From positions 77,375,200-77,439,199 of the forward strand of contig NC_087062.1 of assembly GCF_963678635.1 (NCBI RefSeq): a stretch of DNA of 64,000 nt, given 5' to 3'. The DNA is from Symsagittifera roscoffensis (taxonomy: Eukaryota > Xenacoelomorpha > Acoela > Convolutidae). Below, in pieces: positions 11,797 to 22,259 of the stretch. The position numbers and the translations under genes are program-made. The number at the start of each line of letters is the position of its first letter. Position 1 is the stretch's first letter. A model generated the notes under the pieces. The model searched no databases. It worked only from the letters and a program-made list of their open reading frames with translations, and had not been told where the DNA came from.

Positions 11797-12853
11797 TCAA
11801 AAGTAGAGCAGTTTAGCGATTGTTGTGTTAGTGTTCTTAAACATTTTATGATCTTTAATAATGCAGTTTTGGATTTTCTTGAGCCAGAACCATAAGTCGT
11901 TCTTTAATTGTTCTGATAAGTCGCTCGACCAGATCCGTAGCTCTATGGTCACCCACTGGACTGAATATAACGTTGATGTTTCGTTCTTGACAAAATTCTC
12001 GGACTTCCTTAGAAATAAACCCGACCCTTGGTCCGTCCTAATGGTTCTGGGTTTTCCCTGCAACGATATATATTTTCTAAGAAAGTTTATGATCGATTTG
12101 TCAGATATGCTTGATGTTATTTGTGCAGATGGAAATTTTAAAAATCGATCGACGCGTTTGAGTATGTATTTTTTTGTTCCACACATTATTGGCAACGGGC
12201 CGGCAAAGTTCAATTCCATTTCGTGATTTGGTTCAACGACCGTTGGGAGTTTATCAAGTTTATCATGTTTAGTCAGAGGCTTCAAATTTTTACCTGATTT
12301 GACACACTCGATCCAATTCACTCCATGTACAGATGGAAATTTAGAGGGTTGCACTCGACGCAATTCACTCCATGAACTTGGATTTCTCTATAGATTTTAA
12401 GCCACCAGATGTAGAGGGTTGCCAGATTTTCATCGCAAAATGGGCAGGGTGAGCTTCGTGTAACCGGTGTAGCATCGTCGTCCTCAAATATACTGGTATA
12501 ACTAATCTATCATTGAAGTAAAGGCATCCTCCGTTAACGTGTAAGTTGTTTATGTAAGGTTTGTAATAGTTTCCCAGTTGTGCGATGTCATATTTTTTGT
12601 CTTCTTCGAGTGCTTTTATAAATTTCTTTACTACAAGGTCATGTTTTGTTAATAATGCTATAATTTTAGAATAAAAGATTTCAGGCCATGAGAACGGGAA
12701 TAATATATGTTTAACCTGCTTTGAGCTTTTTTCTTTATTGGAAGTTTGTATAGAAGATATTCCCGACGGGTTGCTAGTACTGGGTGTTAAGGTTAGTTTA
12801 TTATTTACAGTTGAGTATTCAGAATGTTCAGTTACTTCAAGTTGATCAGACAT
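11797..12853 (-). pseudogene. Element 1 integrase (broken)
   Basis: Integrase inserts retroelement cDNA into chromosomes. The 12365-12853 frame ends with a partial HHCC zinc region (HRLHEAHPAHF), after which the expected CxxC is disrupted. The 11797-12363 frame carries the catalytic core: VDRF supplies the first Asp and RTDQGSG the second. The third acidic residue region is scrambled by frameshift after about residue 120. Upstream it is continuous with the RNase H relic on the same strand. It is clearly non-functional. Confidence 0.75.
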
Positions 12854-13163
12854 GTTTTTTTAAAGTTTTGTAGTTAATAGAAAAATCGATAGTTTTGCAA
12901 GATGGAAAACAGTCTTCTGTTAGCGAATGTTAATTTTGACTCACTGAAATTTTGGAGTGTGTAAATATAGCTTGAAAAGTTTCTGCACCGTTTGCAATTC
13001 AATTTTCACGTTCTATTTCTTGGCTTGTCAAGTTAATAGCTGATTGACCAATCGCGATGCAATATATGACGTCTTGAGAGAAAATTTGGTGCGAAAATTT
13101 GTTTCTTTGTTGCGGGCGGGAATATCTATTAGATGTTCGAAGCCTAGAAAAGTATTTATTTGA

Positions 13164-14610
13164 TTACCGGAAGTAATAAAACAATTTTTCGTCATCGTAG
13201 GACACTGTTACGGGTTCGCCCGATAGGTAACTAGAAAGATAGTCTACGAATCCCGTTTCCTTACCCAGAAGATGCTCAACGGTAACATCAAATGGTAGCA
13301 GTTTATCCGCCCAATGGGTGAGACGGGATTGGGCCATCTTAGTATCAGTATCATCTTCTAGGGCTCCTATTAGGGCTTTATGATCGGTTAAAATAGAGAA
13401 CTGTTTACCCAACAAGTAGTTCTTAAAATGGTCTAACGCCCACACTAAGCCCAACAGTTCAAGTTCATTCGTGCTGTATTTCAGTTCGGCTATATAAGGG
13501 AATCTACTCGCCAACGCTACGGTCTTCCAAATTCCCCCATAGTTTTACTCGACAAGTGTGATGCATCGCATTTTACTCTTGTATTTAGATTAACGTCAAA
13601 ATGGTGATTTGTCACAGTATTGCAGATTTTTTTCTCGATTTTTTCGAACGCCTCAACGTGTACCTCAGACCAATTAAATAGTTTTTTTGCATTAGTTCTC
13701 TAAAAGGTGCTGATAGTGATGCTAATTTTGGGACGAATTTATTGAATTGATTAATTGATCCCATTATCAATCTTATGTCCTTAATGGAACGTGGTTCTTT
13801 CAAAATTCTGATTGCGTCTGATTTGTGTATTAATGGAGTGGTCCCCATCTCGTTGATTTTAAATCCCAGACACTCTATGTTATGTGTCATAAACGTACAC
13901 TTTTACCATTTTATGGCTAATCCTTCGTCGTCCAAAGTTTTCAAAACGACGTTAATAACCAATTTGCGATGCTCTTCAATGCTGACTACGGTAGTCATTA
14001 AAATTTCATCTAGATAACAGTGTGTATTAGGTAATTTTTCCGTCAGCTGGTCCATAATAGGTTGAAATTCATTAGGCTTATCACCTAGTCCGTACAATCC
14101 AGTTTTAAAGCGATATGAGCCTGTGACGTCTCCCCCCACGATATAAAACTGCATTGGTTACTGGCTTTTTTCGATAATGATATCTGGCTGTATGCATATT
14201 TTAGGTCAAATGATGAAAACTTAATTTTGTTTTCGTCGTATCCACTAATTTTTACCGCGACGTTACCGATTCATTCGAACAGATTAGGCGTTTGATATCT
14301 GTTACGAAATATCTGTTTGTTGAGTGGTTTTGAGTTTAAAGCCAGTTTGATTGATCCGTCCTTTTTGCTCTGATGACGATAGGGGAGATAAAACAATCTT
14401 CCGAGCATCGGGACAATTTTTTAATATGTCCATCTCTAAGTAGCTAGTCGATGCATAATTTCACTTTAGCAAGTAGGTGGATTGGTATGCGTTTCCTTTT
14501 CACCTGTATCGATTTTATGGGTTCATTAAAATAGGTGTTCACGATGAAATTTTTCGATCTACCGATTCTTTTTAGGAGGTCGGTAAAATCGGCCTTGATA
14601 TATACAATTT
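13164..14610 (-). pseudogene. Element 1 reverse transcriptase and RNase H (broken)
   Basis: RT motif A appears as DLKYAYSQI near 14178-14205. The 13903-14154 frame has the YGLGDKPNEFQ block and the catalytic motif as YLDEILM instead of YLDD, so the second Asp of the pair is Glu. The 13612-13890 frame has the connection region (CLGFKI, then SIKDIRLIMGSINQFNKFVP). The 13164-13514 frame is RNase H with YSTNELELLGLVWAL, ILTDHKALI and a degenerate HLLGKETGFVDYLS. Frameshifts separate the pieces. Upstream 14210-14600 has RT fingers-like fragments with several stops. Confidence 0.8.
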
Positions 14611-14649
14611 GAACTCACGTTGAAGTGGTGTATCTTAGTGTTGGCAGGG

Positions 14650-15010
14650 TTGTTTGTCTGTTTCAAATTTTATCTGGTTGACCTCTATCCCGATGGGTAG
14701 TTTGACCGGGATTTTCCGTACGTCTAATTCTGTGGGCGGTGGCTGCTTCTGTAGTACCTCAATTCCCAAATTTGGTAGTATATCAATTCCGAGAAGATTT
14801 TTTAGTCCTGTGATTTTCTTGTTCTGGTTTTTTGATCAACTATATTAGTTTATATTCTGGCTGCGCTTCTGCAATGTTTGGCGAAATGGCCTTTGCGGCC
14901 ACACGTGTTACAGTTCCTATCTATAGCAGGACATGAAGTAAGGTGCCCTTTCTTGAACTGTTGGCCGCAATTTCGGTATTTATAATTTCTACAATATTGA
15001 GAGTTGGTTC
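14650..15010 (-). pseudogene. Element 1 nucleocapsid zinc knuckles and protease remnant
   Basis: On the minus strand 14871-14912 encodes CNTCGRKGHFAKHC, a full CX2CX4HX4C knuckle of the Gag nucleocapsid, which binds element RNA. A second knuckle at about 14930-15000 (NCGQQFKKGHLTSC) has lost its first Cys. Downstream, 14650-14830 reads LKNLLGIDILPNLGIEV, the C-terminal edge of a retroviral-type protease leading to RT. The catalytic D[ST]G was not found, so the front of protease is probably deleted. Confidence 0.7.
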
Positions 15011-15359
15011 ATTTTTAAAATATTGGGGTTTTTGTACCGGGTTATATACAAGAAAAATCAAGTTGAGGTACCTTTGCGCCTTTTTCATGAACGAGTACAT
15101 ATGCTAACACGTTTTCTGGGATCAAATACTCGATGCACAGTTTTTTTTGAATCTCGACGTTTCGCATATTTGTGATAAAAATATCTCCAACTAGTTCTAC
15201 CTCAAATTTGCCCAGTTTACAATATTTTTGCCAAATCTGATAGAGTTTCGTGGAATTTCTCTAGTGACTCGTGATCTTTCTGTCTTCGCCCAAAAAAATT
15301 GTATCTCTCGCAGGTCAAATTTGTAGTTATGGTGAACGTAGTTTTTAGTAGATCCCAAA

Positions 15360-15377
15360 ATCCTGCTGACTGCGCCA
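15360..15377 (-). promoter_or_regulatory. Primer-binding site of element 1, tRNA-Ser type
   Basis: The minus strand reads TGGCGCAGTCAGCAGGAT three bases inside the LTR edge. TGGCGCAGTC is complementary to the eukaryotic tRNA-Ser 3' end (GACTGCG plus CCA). A second copy of the site lies at 17062-17072 in the duplicated unit. Confidence 0.65.
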
Positions 15378-15949
15378 TCAAGTTAAAAAATTGAAATAAG
15401 ATTAGGATTAAAACGAATTGGGTAAACTTAAACTCAGACTAGCTTAAAACGAGGTCTGGTGAGATCTCCACTATCGAGTAGTAGACTTTTATCCCAGAAA
15501 AAAATTTGAAAAGGTGGCCAGCCTATCAACGCATTACTCAACTCAACAGAAATTTGCTTCACAAACAGGTCAGCGGCAATTTCATCAACTTCAATCATTG
15601 TAAAAATAAATCACTGGCCAAGTAGAAGATCAAAAAAGCGGGAAAATATCCAGCTAGAGTTCTACAAATTGAACTGCTTAATTTTTGAAGCAAAGTACTC
15701 TCAGTTTTCGATGATCAATAAATCTATGTTTTCGAAAATCTTCTGGACCAGTCTACAAAGGTTTAAGCCAGACTTGTTAGAAAATCAGCCCCACTCATGT
15801 GTATGGCTTCAGAATTGTACTCGAACGCTTTAAAATAAAATCTGAAAAACACTTGATTGTTAGATTCAAAAGACAAAACTTTTGATAGAGTGCTCTTGAT
15901 TTCGACCAGTTCATCAAGGCCAGACCGGTCACCAAAAATACGTTCAACG

Positions 15950-16215
15950 GCCCGGGTCGCGGTCTGGGATAGGGGTTGCGACCAGCCCGACTCAAAATGA
16001 GTTTATTGCGACCATTGCGTTCAAGTCAGGTATGCTGCCACCATTGTGACTCAAAATGTGTATTTTGCGACTTTTTGTGACGAAAGTAATTCGCACGACT
16101 TTCCCGGACCCAAACAAGATATGCTGCGACTTTGGGCGACCCAAAAAAAGGTATGATGCGACCATTGCGACTCAAATTGGTTGTGTTGTGACTTTGCGCG
16201 ACCGAAATAGTCTTC
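15950..16215 (-). repeat. GCGAC-rich degenerate minisatellite, first array
   Basis: Variants of TTGCGACCATTGCGACTCAAAATG and GCGACTTTGGGCGACCC alternate at about 30-base spacing. The array recurs at 17700-18045 in the second duplicated unit, there with an extra internal copy of about 75 bases. Open frames across it are repeat translations. Confidence 0.6.
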
Positions 16216-17021
16216 ACCAGTCTTCAACCCAATAATAAACGCCGCAATCGAGAATCACAATGCAAACAACGTCATTTTTCGAGTCATGCAGGGAAGCGAC
16301 CAAAAAAAGAAAACGTGTCAATTCTTCTTCCTTGCCAGAAAAATAAGCATTCGACGCTGTAACGTAAAAGTTCCGGTAACATGTCAGGCAACAATTTTTC
16401 CGAATAGTTTTGTCGCATTCGACGCCGCATCGTTTGATTATAAAAGAACACCGCAGCTACAACATTCGAAGAAAACTAATCGAGCTTTGCCCAATTGAAA
16501 AATTTGGTCTCTGTGACGAAAAGCAGTTTACTCATCTAAGTTGTATACTCTCTGTGACGAAAAATTGAAACAAATTTCAATGATTCTGCTTGCCGCGAGA
16601 GCATATATCACAAACTGATCAGCTACCAAGTGCCTATATCATCGGCGACAAGACTCAAGCAGAGTATATCGACTTACCATAACAACGGCCAATTTAAGCC
16701 AGTATTATTGATCTCAACCAATAAGCGCAAACACTGCGTGGAACAGTAAGATAAATTAACGATAAAACAATAAAATTGACACTTCACGACAACAGAAGCC
16801 ATCTTAGATCAACAAATGTTTATTCATAGGTATATATTGACCCACACCAATTTAGCGACCCAATTTATATTTATTTTTTATTGCAAATTGAGGCCGAACC
16901 TTAGCCCAATGAAAGCAGTGCAACAAGACAGCCAACAAGATTTTTGTGACCTCCGACTTGCAATGATTTTAACCGATTGCTAAACCAGAACCATTTTAAG
17001 ACGAGAAGGTCATTTTTTTAG

Positions 17022-18377
17022 TTACGGTGAAAGTAGTTTTTGGTAGATCCATAAATGCTTCTGACTGCGCCATCAAGTTAAAAAATTGAAATAAGATTAG
17101 GATTAAAACGAATTGGGTTAACTTAAACTCAGACTAGCTTAAAACGAGGTATGGTGAGATCTCCACTATTGAGTAGTAGACTTTTATCCCAGAAAAAAAT
17201 TTGAAAAGGTGGCTAGCCTATTAACGCATTACTCAACTCAACAGAAATTTGCTTCAAAAACAGGTCAGCGGCAGTTTCATCAACTTCAATCATTGTAAAA
17301 ATAAATTACTGGCCAAGTAGAAGATCAAAAAAGCGGGAAACTATCAATCATTGTAAAAATAAATTACTGGCCAAGTAGAAGATCAAAAAAGCGGGAAACT
17401 ATCCAGCTAGAGTTCTACAAATTGAACTGCTTAATTTTTGAAGCAAAGTACACTCAGTTTTCGATGATCAATAAATCTATGTTTTCGACAATCTTCTGGA
17501 CCAGTCTACAAAAGTTTAAGCCAGACTTGTTAGAAAATCAGCCCCACTCATGCGTATGGCTTCGGAATTGTACTCGAACGCTTTAAAAAAAATCTAAAAA
17601 ACACTTGTTTGTAAGATTCAAAAGACAAAACTTTCGATAGAGTGCTCTTGATTTCAACCAGTTCATTAAGGCCAGACCGGTCACCAAAAATTCGTTCAAC
17701 GGCCCGGGTCGATAGGGGTTGCGACCAGCCCGACTCAAAATGAGTTTGTTGCGACCATTGCGTTCAAGTCAGGTATGCGTTCAACGGCCCGGGTCGATAG
17801 GGGTTGCGACCAGCCCGACTCAAAATGAGTTTGTTGCGACCATTGCGTTCAAGTCAGGTATGCTGCCACCATTGTGACTCAAAATGGGTATTTTGCGACT
17901 TTTTGTGACCAAAGTAATTCGCACGACTTTCCGCGACCCAAACAAGATATGCTGCGACTTTGGGCGACCCAAAAAAAAGGTATGATGCGACCATTGCGAC
18001 TCAAAATGGTTATGTTGTGACTTTGCGCGACCGAAATAGTCTTCACCAGTCTTCACCCCAATTATAAACGCCGCAATCGAGAGTCACAATGCAAACAACG
18101 TCATTTTTCGAGTCATGCAGGGAAGCGACCAAAAAAAGAAAATGTGTCAATTCTTCTTCTTTGCCAGAAAAATAAGCGTTCGACGCTGTAACGTAAAAGT
18201 TCCGGTAACATGTCAGGCAACAATTTTTCCGAATAGTTTTGCCGCATTCGACGCCTCATCGTTTGATTATAACAGAACACCGCAGCTACAACATTCGAAG
18301 AAAACTAATCGAGCTTTGCTCAATTTAAAAATTTGGTCTCTGTGACGAAAAGCTGTTTACTCATCTAAGTTGTATAC
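17022..18377. repeat. Tandem duplication, unit 2, left part
   Basis: This unit matches 15330-16550. It carries two extra internal tandem duplications: about 58 bp at 17287-17402 (repeated block around ATCATTGTAAAAATAAAT) and about 75 bp at 17697-17840. It is interrupted after ATAC (18374-18377) by the 18.8 kb element and resumes at 37205. The uninterrupted site is preserved in unit 1 at about 16540 (GTTGTATACTCTCTG). Confidence 0.85.
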
Positions 18378-18766
18378 TGAGTTAATGTGTATGGAGTTAA
18401 CTCATAGAGTAATTTCGGATAGGGTACACCGTCTGCTCGTCACGCTATCTTATTTTCGGCCGGATAGATTCAAGCAACTTCTTAGTCTAATACCGATCCT
18501 AGTCTTACTCTTATATCTACTAGTCTCAGGGTGTTTATCTAGTCTCTGCTAGGCTCAATAGATCTAGAGTATAATGGCTTATTGCGACTGCTGAAGTTTC
18601 TAAGTTAAATTCAAATCTCTCTGGTGCTGAAATTACAAGTAATTTCAGCACTTACAAATAAGTGGGTTGTTAGTTGGATGGATTATGATTGGTTAATATT
18701 AAATACTTTACAGTGGTAAAATATCTAAATTATCCAATAATAAAATGTAGTTTAAATCAGGTTCCA
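18378..18766 (-). repeat. 3' LTR of element 2 (389 bp)
   Basis: It starts TGAGTTAATG and ends CAGGTTCCA on the plus strand. A perfect 13-bp inverted repeat with a 2-base loop lies at 18624-18651 (GTGCTGAAATTAC and its complement). Compared with the other LTR there are about 11 substitutions, a 1-base indel and a missing block of about 21 bases. Confidence 0.9.
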
Positions 18767-20366
18767 CCCATCCGGATTTTACAGAGTTTTTTAGAATTAT
18801 CTTTCTGCAATTTGAAGGATGGATGATGAACTTTGTATTTGATGAACATCATTTTCTTGTCCGGTTCCTCTTGGTTAAAGAAGTTTCAGGACGCTGGAAT
18901 TATGGGACAGGAACTTATTATGTCGTAATTCGACAACGACTGTGATCCCCAATGAAATCAATCTGATTTCAAGATGGTTTGCTATGACGGGTTTTTCTAT
19001 ATTATGTAGAGAACTTGTTTTGTGTGCAACCTCGTCTAGGAATGGCGTAAAGATCGTGTGTGGAAGGGATGCCTTGTAACTCGGATCTGTACGTATACTT
19101 GAGCATCGAGGTGGTCATTGGTCTAGTTCAGTGAAGTCCTTTTCTGCGAAGTCAAGTCGTACTCTAAATTCTTTGAGTCGTGATTGTGGACGGCATGTCG
19201 GTTGTGTTTAGCCATTCTCTGTGCGAGTGTGATAGGATCATCTAGTCTCTGGATGTTCGTCTTTGTTGTGTTGTGTGATCTATATACTGCAAAGTATAAT
19301 TTACATTTTATAAAATTTAGTTAGTTCAGTTTTTTAATCATGAATTTAGTTAGTTGTTTTCACAAAAGCGTTTTGTATTATTTCGGTTATTTTGAAGAGT
19401 TACTCACCCTTGAGTACCTCTTATTAAAAATAGAAGTGTGGTCACAAAGCGTGGATGTAGCGCGGTGGGTTAGGCCGGCTATAGAGCATGCTCAGGACGT
19501 CGTCTCTGGTGGGTTAGGCCAGGAGTGGGAGTATGATTGCATGCTGTTTCTTTGAGAGGTCCTGTTTTGTGATAACGTTTTATAATGGGTTTATGTTGGT
19601 CTTTCTTATGTTACTTTGGTTGTGTCCTTTTTTTCAAAAAACGAATTGTTTTTGGTATGGGTTTGCCTTGCGACTTTTTTGTGTTTTATTATTTCTTTCT
19701 TAGACTTTATAATAGTCTTCAAAATAATAAATTATCCAGTTTTAAACTGGGTTAATCCGGTTTGGGTACCGTTAGTTTTCTTTTGTTAGTCATGCTGTTA
19801 TTTTATGAATTGTGGTGTTTAGTAAGCTGCGTTGGTTAGTTTGGTTTAGTAAATATTTCCTTTCCAACCGGGTTAAAGGAAAGTTGGAAACTTGTTATCG
19901 TTTGTTAGAGTTGTTGAGTGTGAAAACTTGAAACTTAAAATAATTATTTAAACAATTCTTCGTGGGCGAGCTGTGCGAGTGTGGAAAAAATTTTTGTGCG
20001 ATTGAATGAAAAGATTGAAAAGGTTAGTACTGCTTGCTCATTTTATCAATTTATTGCATAGAGTTTGATTTTTACTGCGTTTTGGGGAAATTTTAAAATT
20101 ATAAATTTTCATTGTATTTAATTTTACTGCTTCACGGGGAAATAATTTATAAATGAAATTACTACATTTGGTATGAATTTTACTACATTATTTAGTGCAA
20201 GAATTTATTGAATTTTAGATAATTTAACCAACTGTATTTTTATTTTTCTTTTCTGTTTTCTAGGTGATCGTGGTGTGAAGACTAGAAATATTAATCAAAC
20301 ATTGATAAAAAATGGTTAGTACTAATTGAAATTTATTAGTTAAGAATATTTCAAATTATACTTACC
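18767..20366 (-). other. Element 2 3' non-coding region with plus-strand intron-like signals
   Basis: No minus-strand protein frame is convincing here. The bases next to the LTR read GGATGGG on the minus strand, a short purine run that could be the polypurine tract. On the plus strand, antisense to the element, AAAAG|GTTAGT at 20022/20023 and TTTTCTGTTTTCTAG ending at 20263 make a well-formed 241 bp intron. It is followed after about 50 bases by ATG|GTTAGT near 20313. On the minus strand a consensus donor AAG|GTAAGT lies one base after the stop codon at 20367-20369. None of this has transcript support. Confidence 0.4.
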
Positions 20367-22172
20367 TTAATCTTCTGGGAAAAAGCCGTGGGGGAAGATG
20401 TCGTGTATCATATCTGTTGTTGTTAGTAATTTTGCTAGTATGCGTATGATGTTTTTAGTTTGTAGCAGTGGCAAAAGCAATTGAAGTGCTTTAATACTTT
20501 TTAGTTCTTCGGTGCCTACTGCAAACTCGTAAGGTGTGTTTTGAATGAGGTTATATATTTTATGATTATATTTAGCATTGTGAATGAATTCTAAAATGGG
20601 TATTTCAATAGGCTGGATGAATTCATGCGGGATAAGGAAGGCTCTGGATTCTTCTGCATTGAGGGTCTTCGTAATGGGAAAAAATATATACATTTGGGTA
20701 ACTGGGTCATAATTGCGGAGGATGCCGTGGAGGTTAGTATCTTTTATACAGTATGTAAAATTAAGGAAAAATGATGACGTTTACTTTGAGTTAAGGAACT
20801 GAAAACTATGGTGAGGTTGTCTTGATGGGGTGTGCAAATCAAAATGATTTTGTATAAAACGATAGTAAGTTTATGTGTGGGTTTGTTTAGTGCGTAACAT
20901 AATATCGTGAGAACAGTGCAAATCGCGTTCTTGTGGTGAGAGAAAGTGAAAGGTTAGTGAAAATAACTGAAATTTGTCGTGGAAACTTTCGTAAGCTTGA
21001 ATATCGGCTAGTGATTCTGAAATGATGTGATCATACTTTCTATCAAAAATATTAAGTGTGAATACGTATGATGTTTTGATGAAAAATTTTTCTGTTAGTT
21101 GTGGGTTAGCGAAGCGGTCTTCATCTAAAAATTGGTCTTGATTAGGTCGGATGATATTATGATCGTAGTATTCTATTGCATACTCGTTAGCGCGGAGTGA
21201 GTGTTTTTAGTAATTTCTTATATCCTACGTAAGTAAATTTTCGAGGTGTTAGTGTTGTGGTGAGTCTAAATAACATGTCTTTGTTTCTCTCTATGTCGCC
21301 ATGAGTATTAGTTAGTGGTAGGCAAAGGGGGTTAGTAAAATGATAATAAGCTGTCCAATGAAGTGTTGGCATTAAAACATGTTCATCTACAAAACTACGT
21401 GTGTCATTATTATCGTTAGGTGTGTTTAACGTATATTGTGGAAATGAGGGTAAAGTGATTGCAAGAAAATTTTTTGTGTTAGTGTGTTGCGGGTGATTAA
21501 AATATTCGCAGGCTGTTCCGGGTTTGGTCGGGAATGGGTGATTTGGGAATTTTCGTTTGAAAGTGCGATAAGCTCGGTGAGTGCTACTAGGTGTATCGGT
21601 GGATGTGGATGATTGTGTGAATGATGCTTTGTAAGCTGGGGAGGGTGTAGGAGTAGGTGGGTTTGAGGATTCTATTGTGGATGATAGTTGATGTATTGTG
21701 AGGGTGTTAGGGTGTATTAATTGTTGCTGTAAGGTAATAAAATTATCGAGTTCCTGGGAAATTTGGGGGTTATCTGGAGAATTATTATATGATCTGTCGG
21801 AATGAAGTGGAGAATAGGCTGGGGTTACTTGGGAAGCATAGGAAGGAGTGGAAACTGATGGGAGTGAATGATTCGATGGGATTGGTTGAAAAGGGGTTTT
21901 GAAAAAACTGAGGAGTTGGTCTGATTATCATTTGATGGAGATGGTTCGGAGTCTGCAAATTCGTCAGGGGTTTCTACATTAGGGTTATTTAATTGTGAGA
22001 TAGTGTATAAAACTGAAATATCTGAGTTAGTATCAGATTTCGTGCTTGATGATATTTTAATAATCGGAAAATCAGGTGGTGGGAAAGCAAAAAGTGGTAT
22101 TATTGGAAATGGAGTTTGGAGGTTGGCTGGGTGGGAATTTGAGCGATGGAGGGATCCAAGTTTTCGGCTCAT
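20367..22172 (-). pseudogene. Element 2 3' accessory coding region (unknown, broken)
   Basis: Open pieces lie at 21825-22172, 21187-21830 and 20367-20693 between env and the 3' LTR. The middle one, read from about 21830, is Pro/Ser/Thr-rich and leads into a more ordered segment (HWTAYYHFTNPLCLPLTN, then FTYVGYKKLLKTL). The last (108 codons) contains IHNAKYNHKIYNLIQNTP and ends just before a donor-like GTAAGT. No family is recognised. It could be the tail of Env, one spliced accessory gene or two separate ones. Position between env and the LTR matches where complex retroviruses keep regulatory genes, but function is unknown. Confidence 0.45.
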
Positions 22173-22259
22173 CGTGGGCTAAAAAAATGATTATTTTGAG
22201 ACTGAAAAGTGGTGGTATGAGTTTGTTCTATAATTTATTCGTATGTATTATCATTTTGT

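Larger units (their letters stand above)
9312..15492 (-). mobile_element. Decayed Ty3/gypsy LTR retrotransposon (element 1)
   Basis: Reading on the minus strand from right to left: LTR end and primer-binding site (15360-15492), gag zinc knuckles (14871-15010), protease/RT N-terminus (14650-14830), RT (13612-14610), RNase H (13164-13514), integrase (11797-12853), a C-terminal extension (10070-11453) and a 3' LTR (from 9312). PR-RT-RH-IN order defines Ty3/gypsy type. Every domain is broken by stops or frameshifts, and no gag capsid is recognisable. The two LTR ends share about 110 bases beginning at GTTAAAAAATTG and then diverge, so the LTRs cannot be compared in full. No target duplication was established. 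Confidence 0.8.
15330..17021. repeat. Tandem duplication, unit 1 (about 1.69 kb)
   Basis: This unit is followed at once by a near-identical second unit. It begins 48 bases inside element 1, includes the primer-binding site and LTR edge, then continues through sequence of unknown nature: the segment around GGCCAGCCTATCAACGC, the GCGAC-rich array and an AT-rich end. If the whole of 15381-17021 is a long LTR, the pair would be LTR, a 50-base internal scrap, then LTR again. The left LTR does not support that length. Nothing in it looks protein-coding. Confidence 0.75.

Noticed and set aside
16026-16498. Open frames recurring at 17820-18345
   Set aside because: They are explained by the tandem duplication and the GCGAC minisatellite. 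There is no coding signature.
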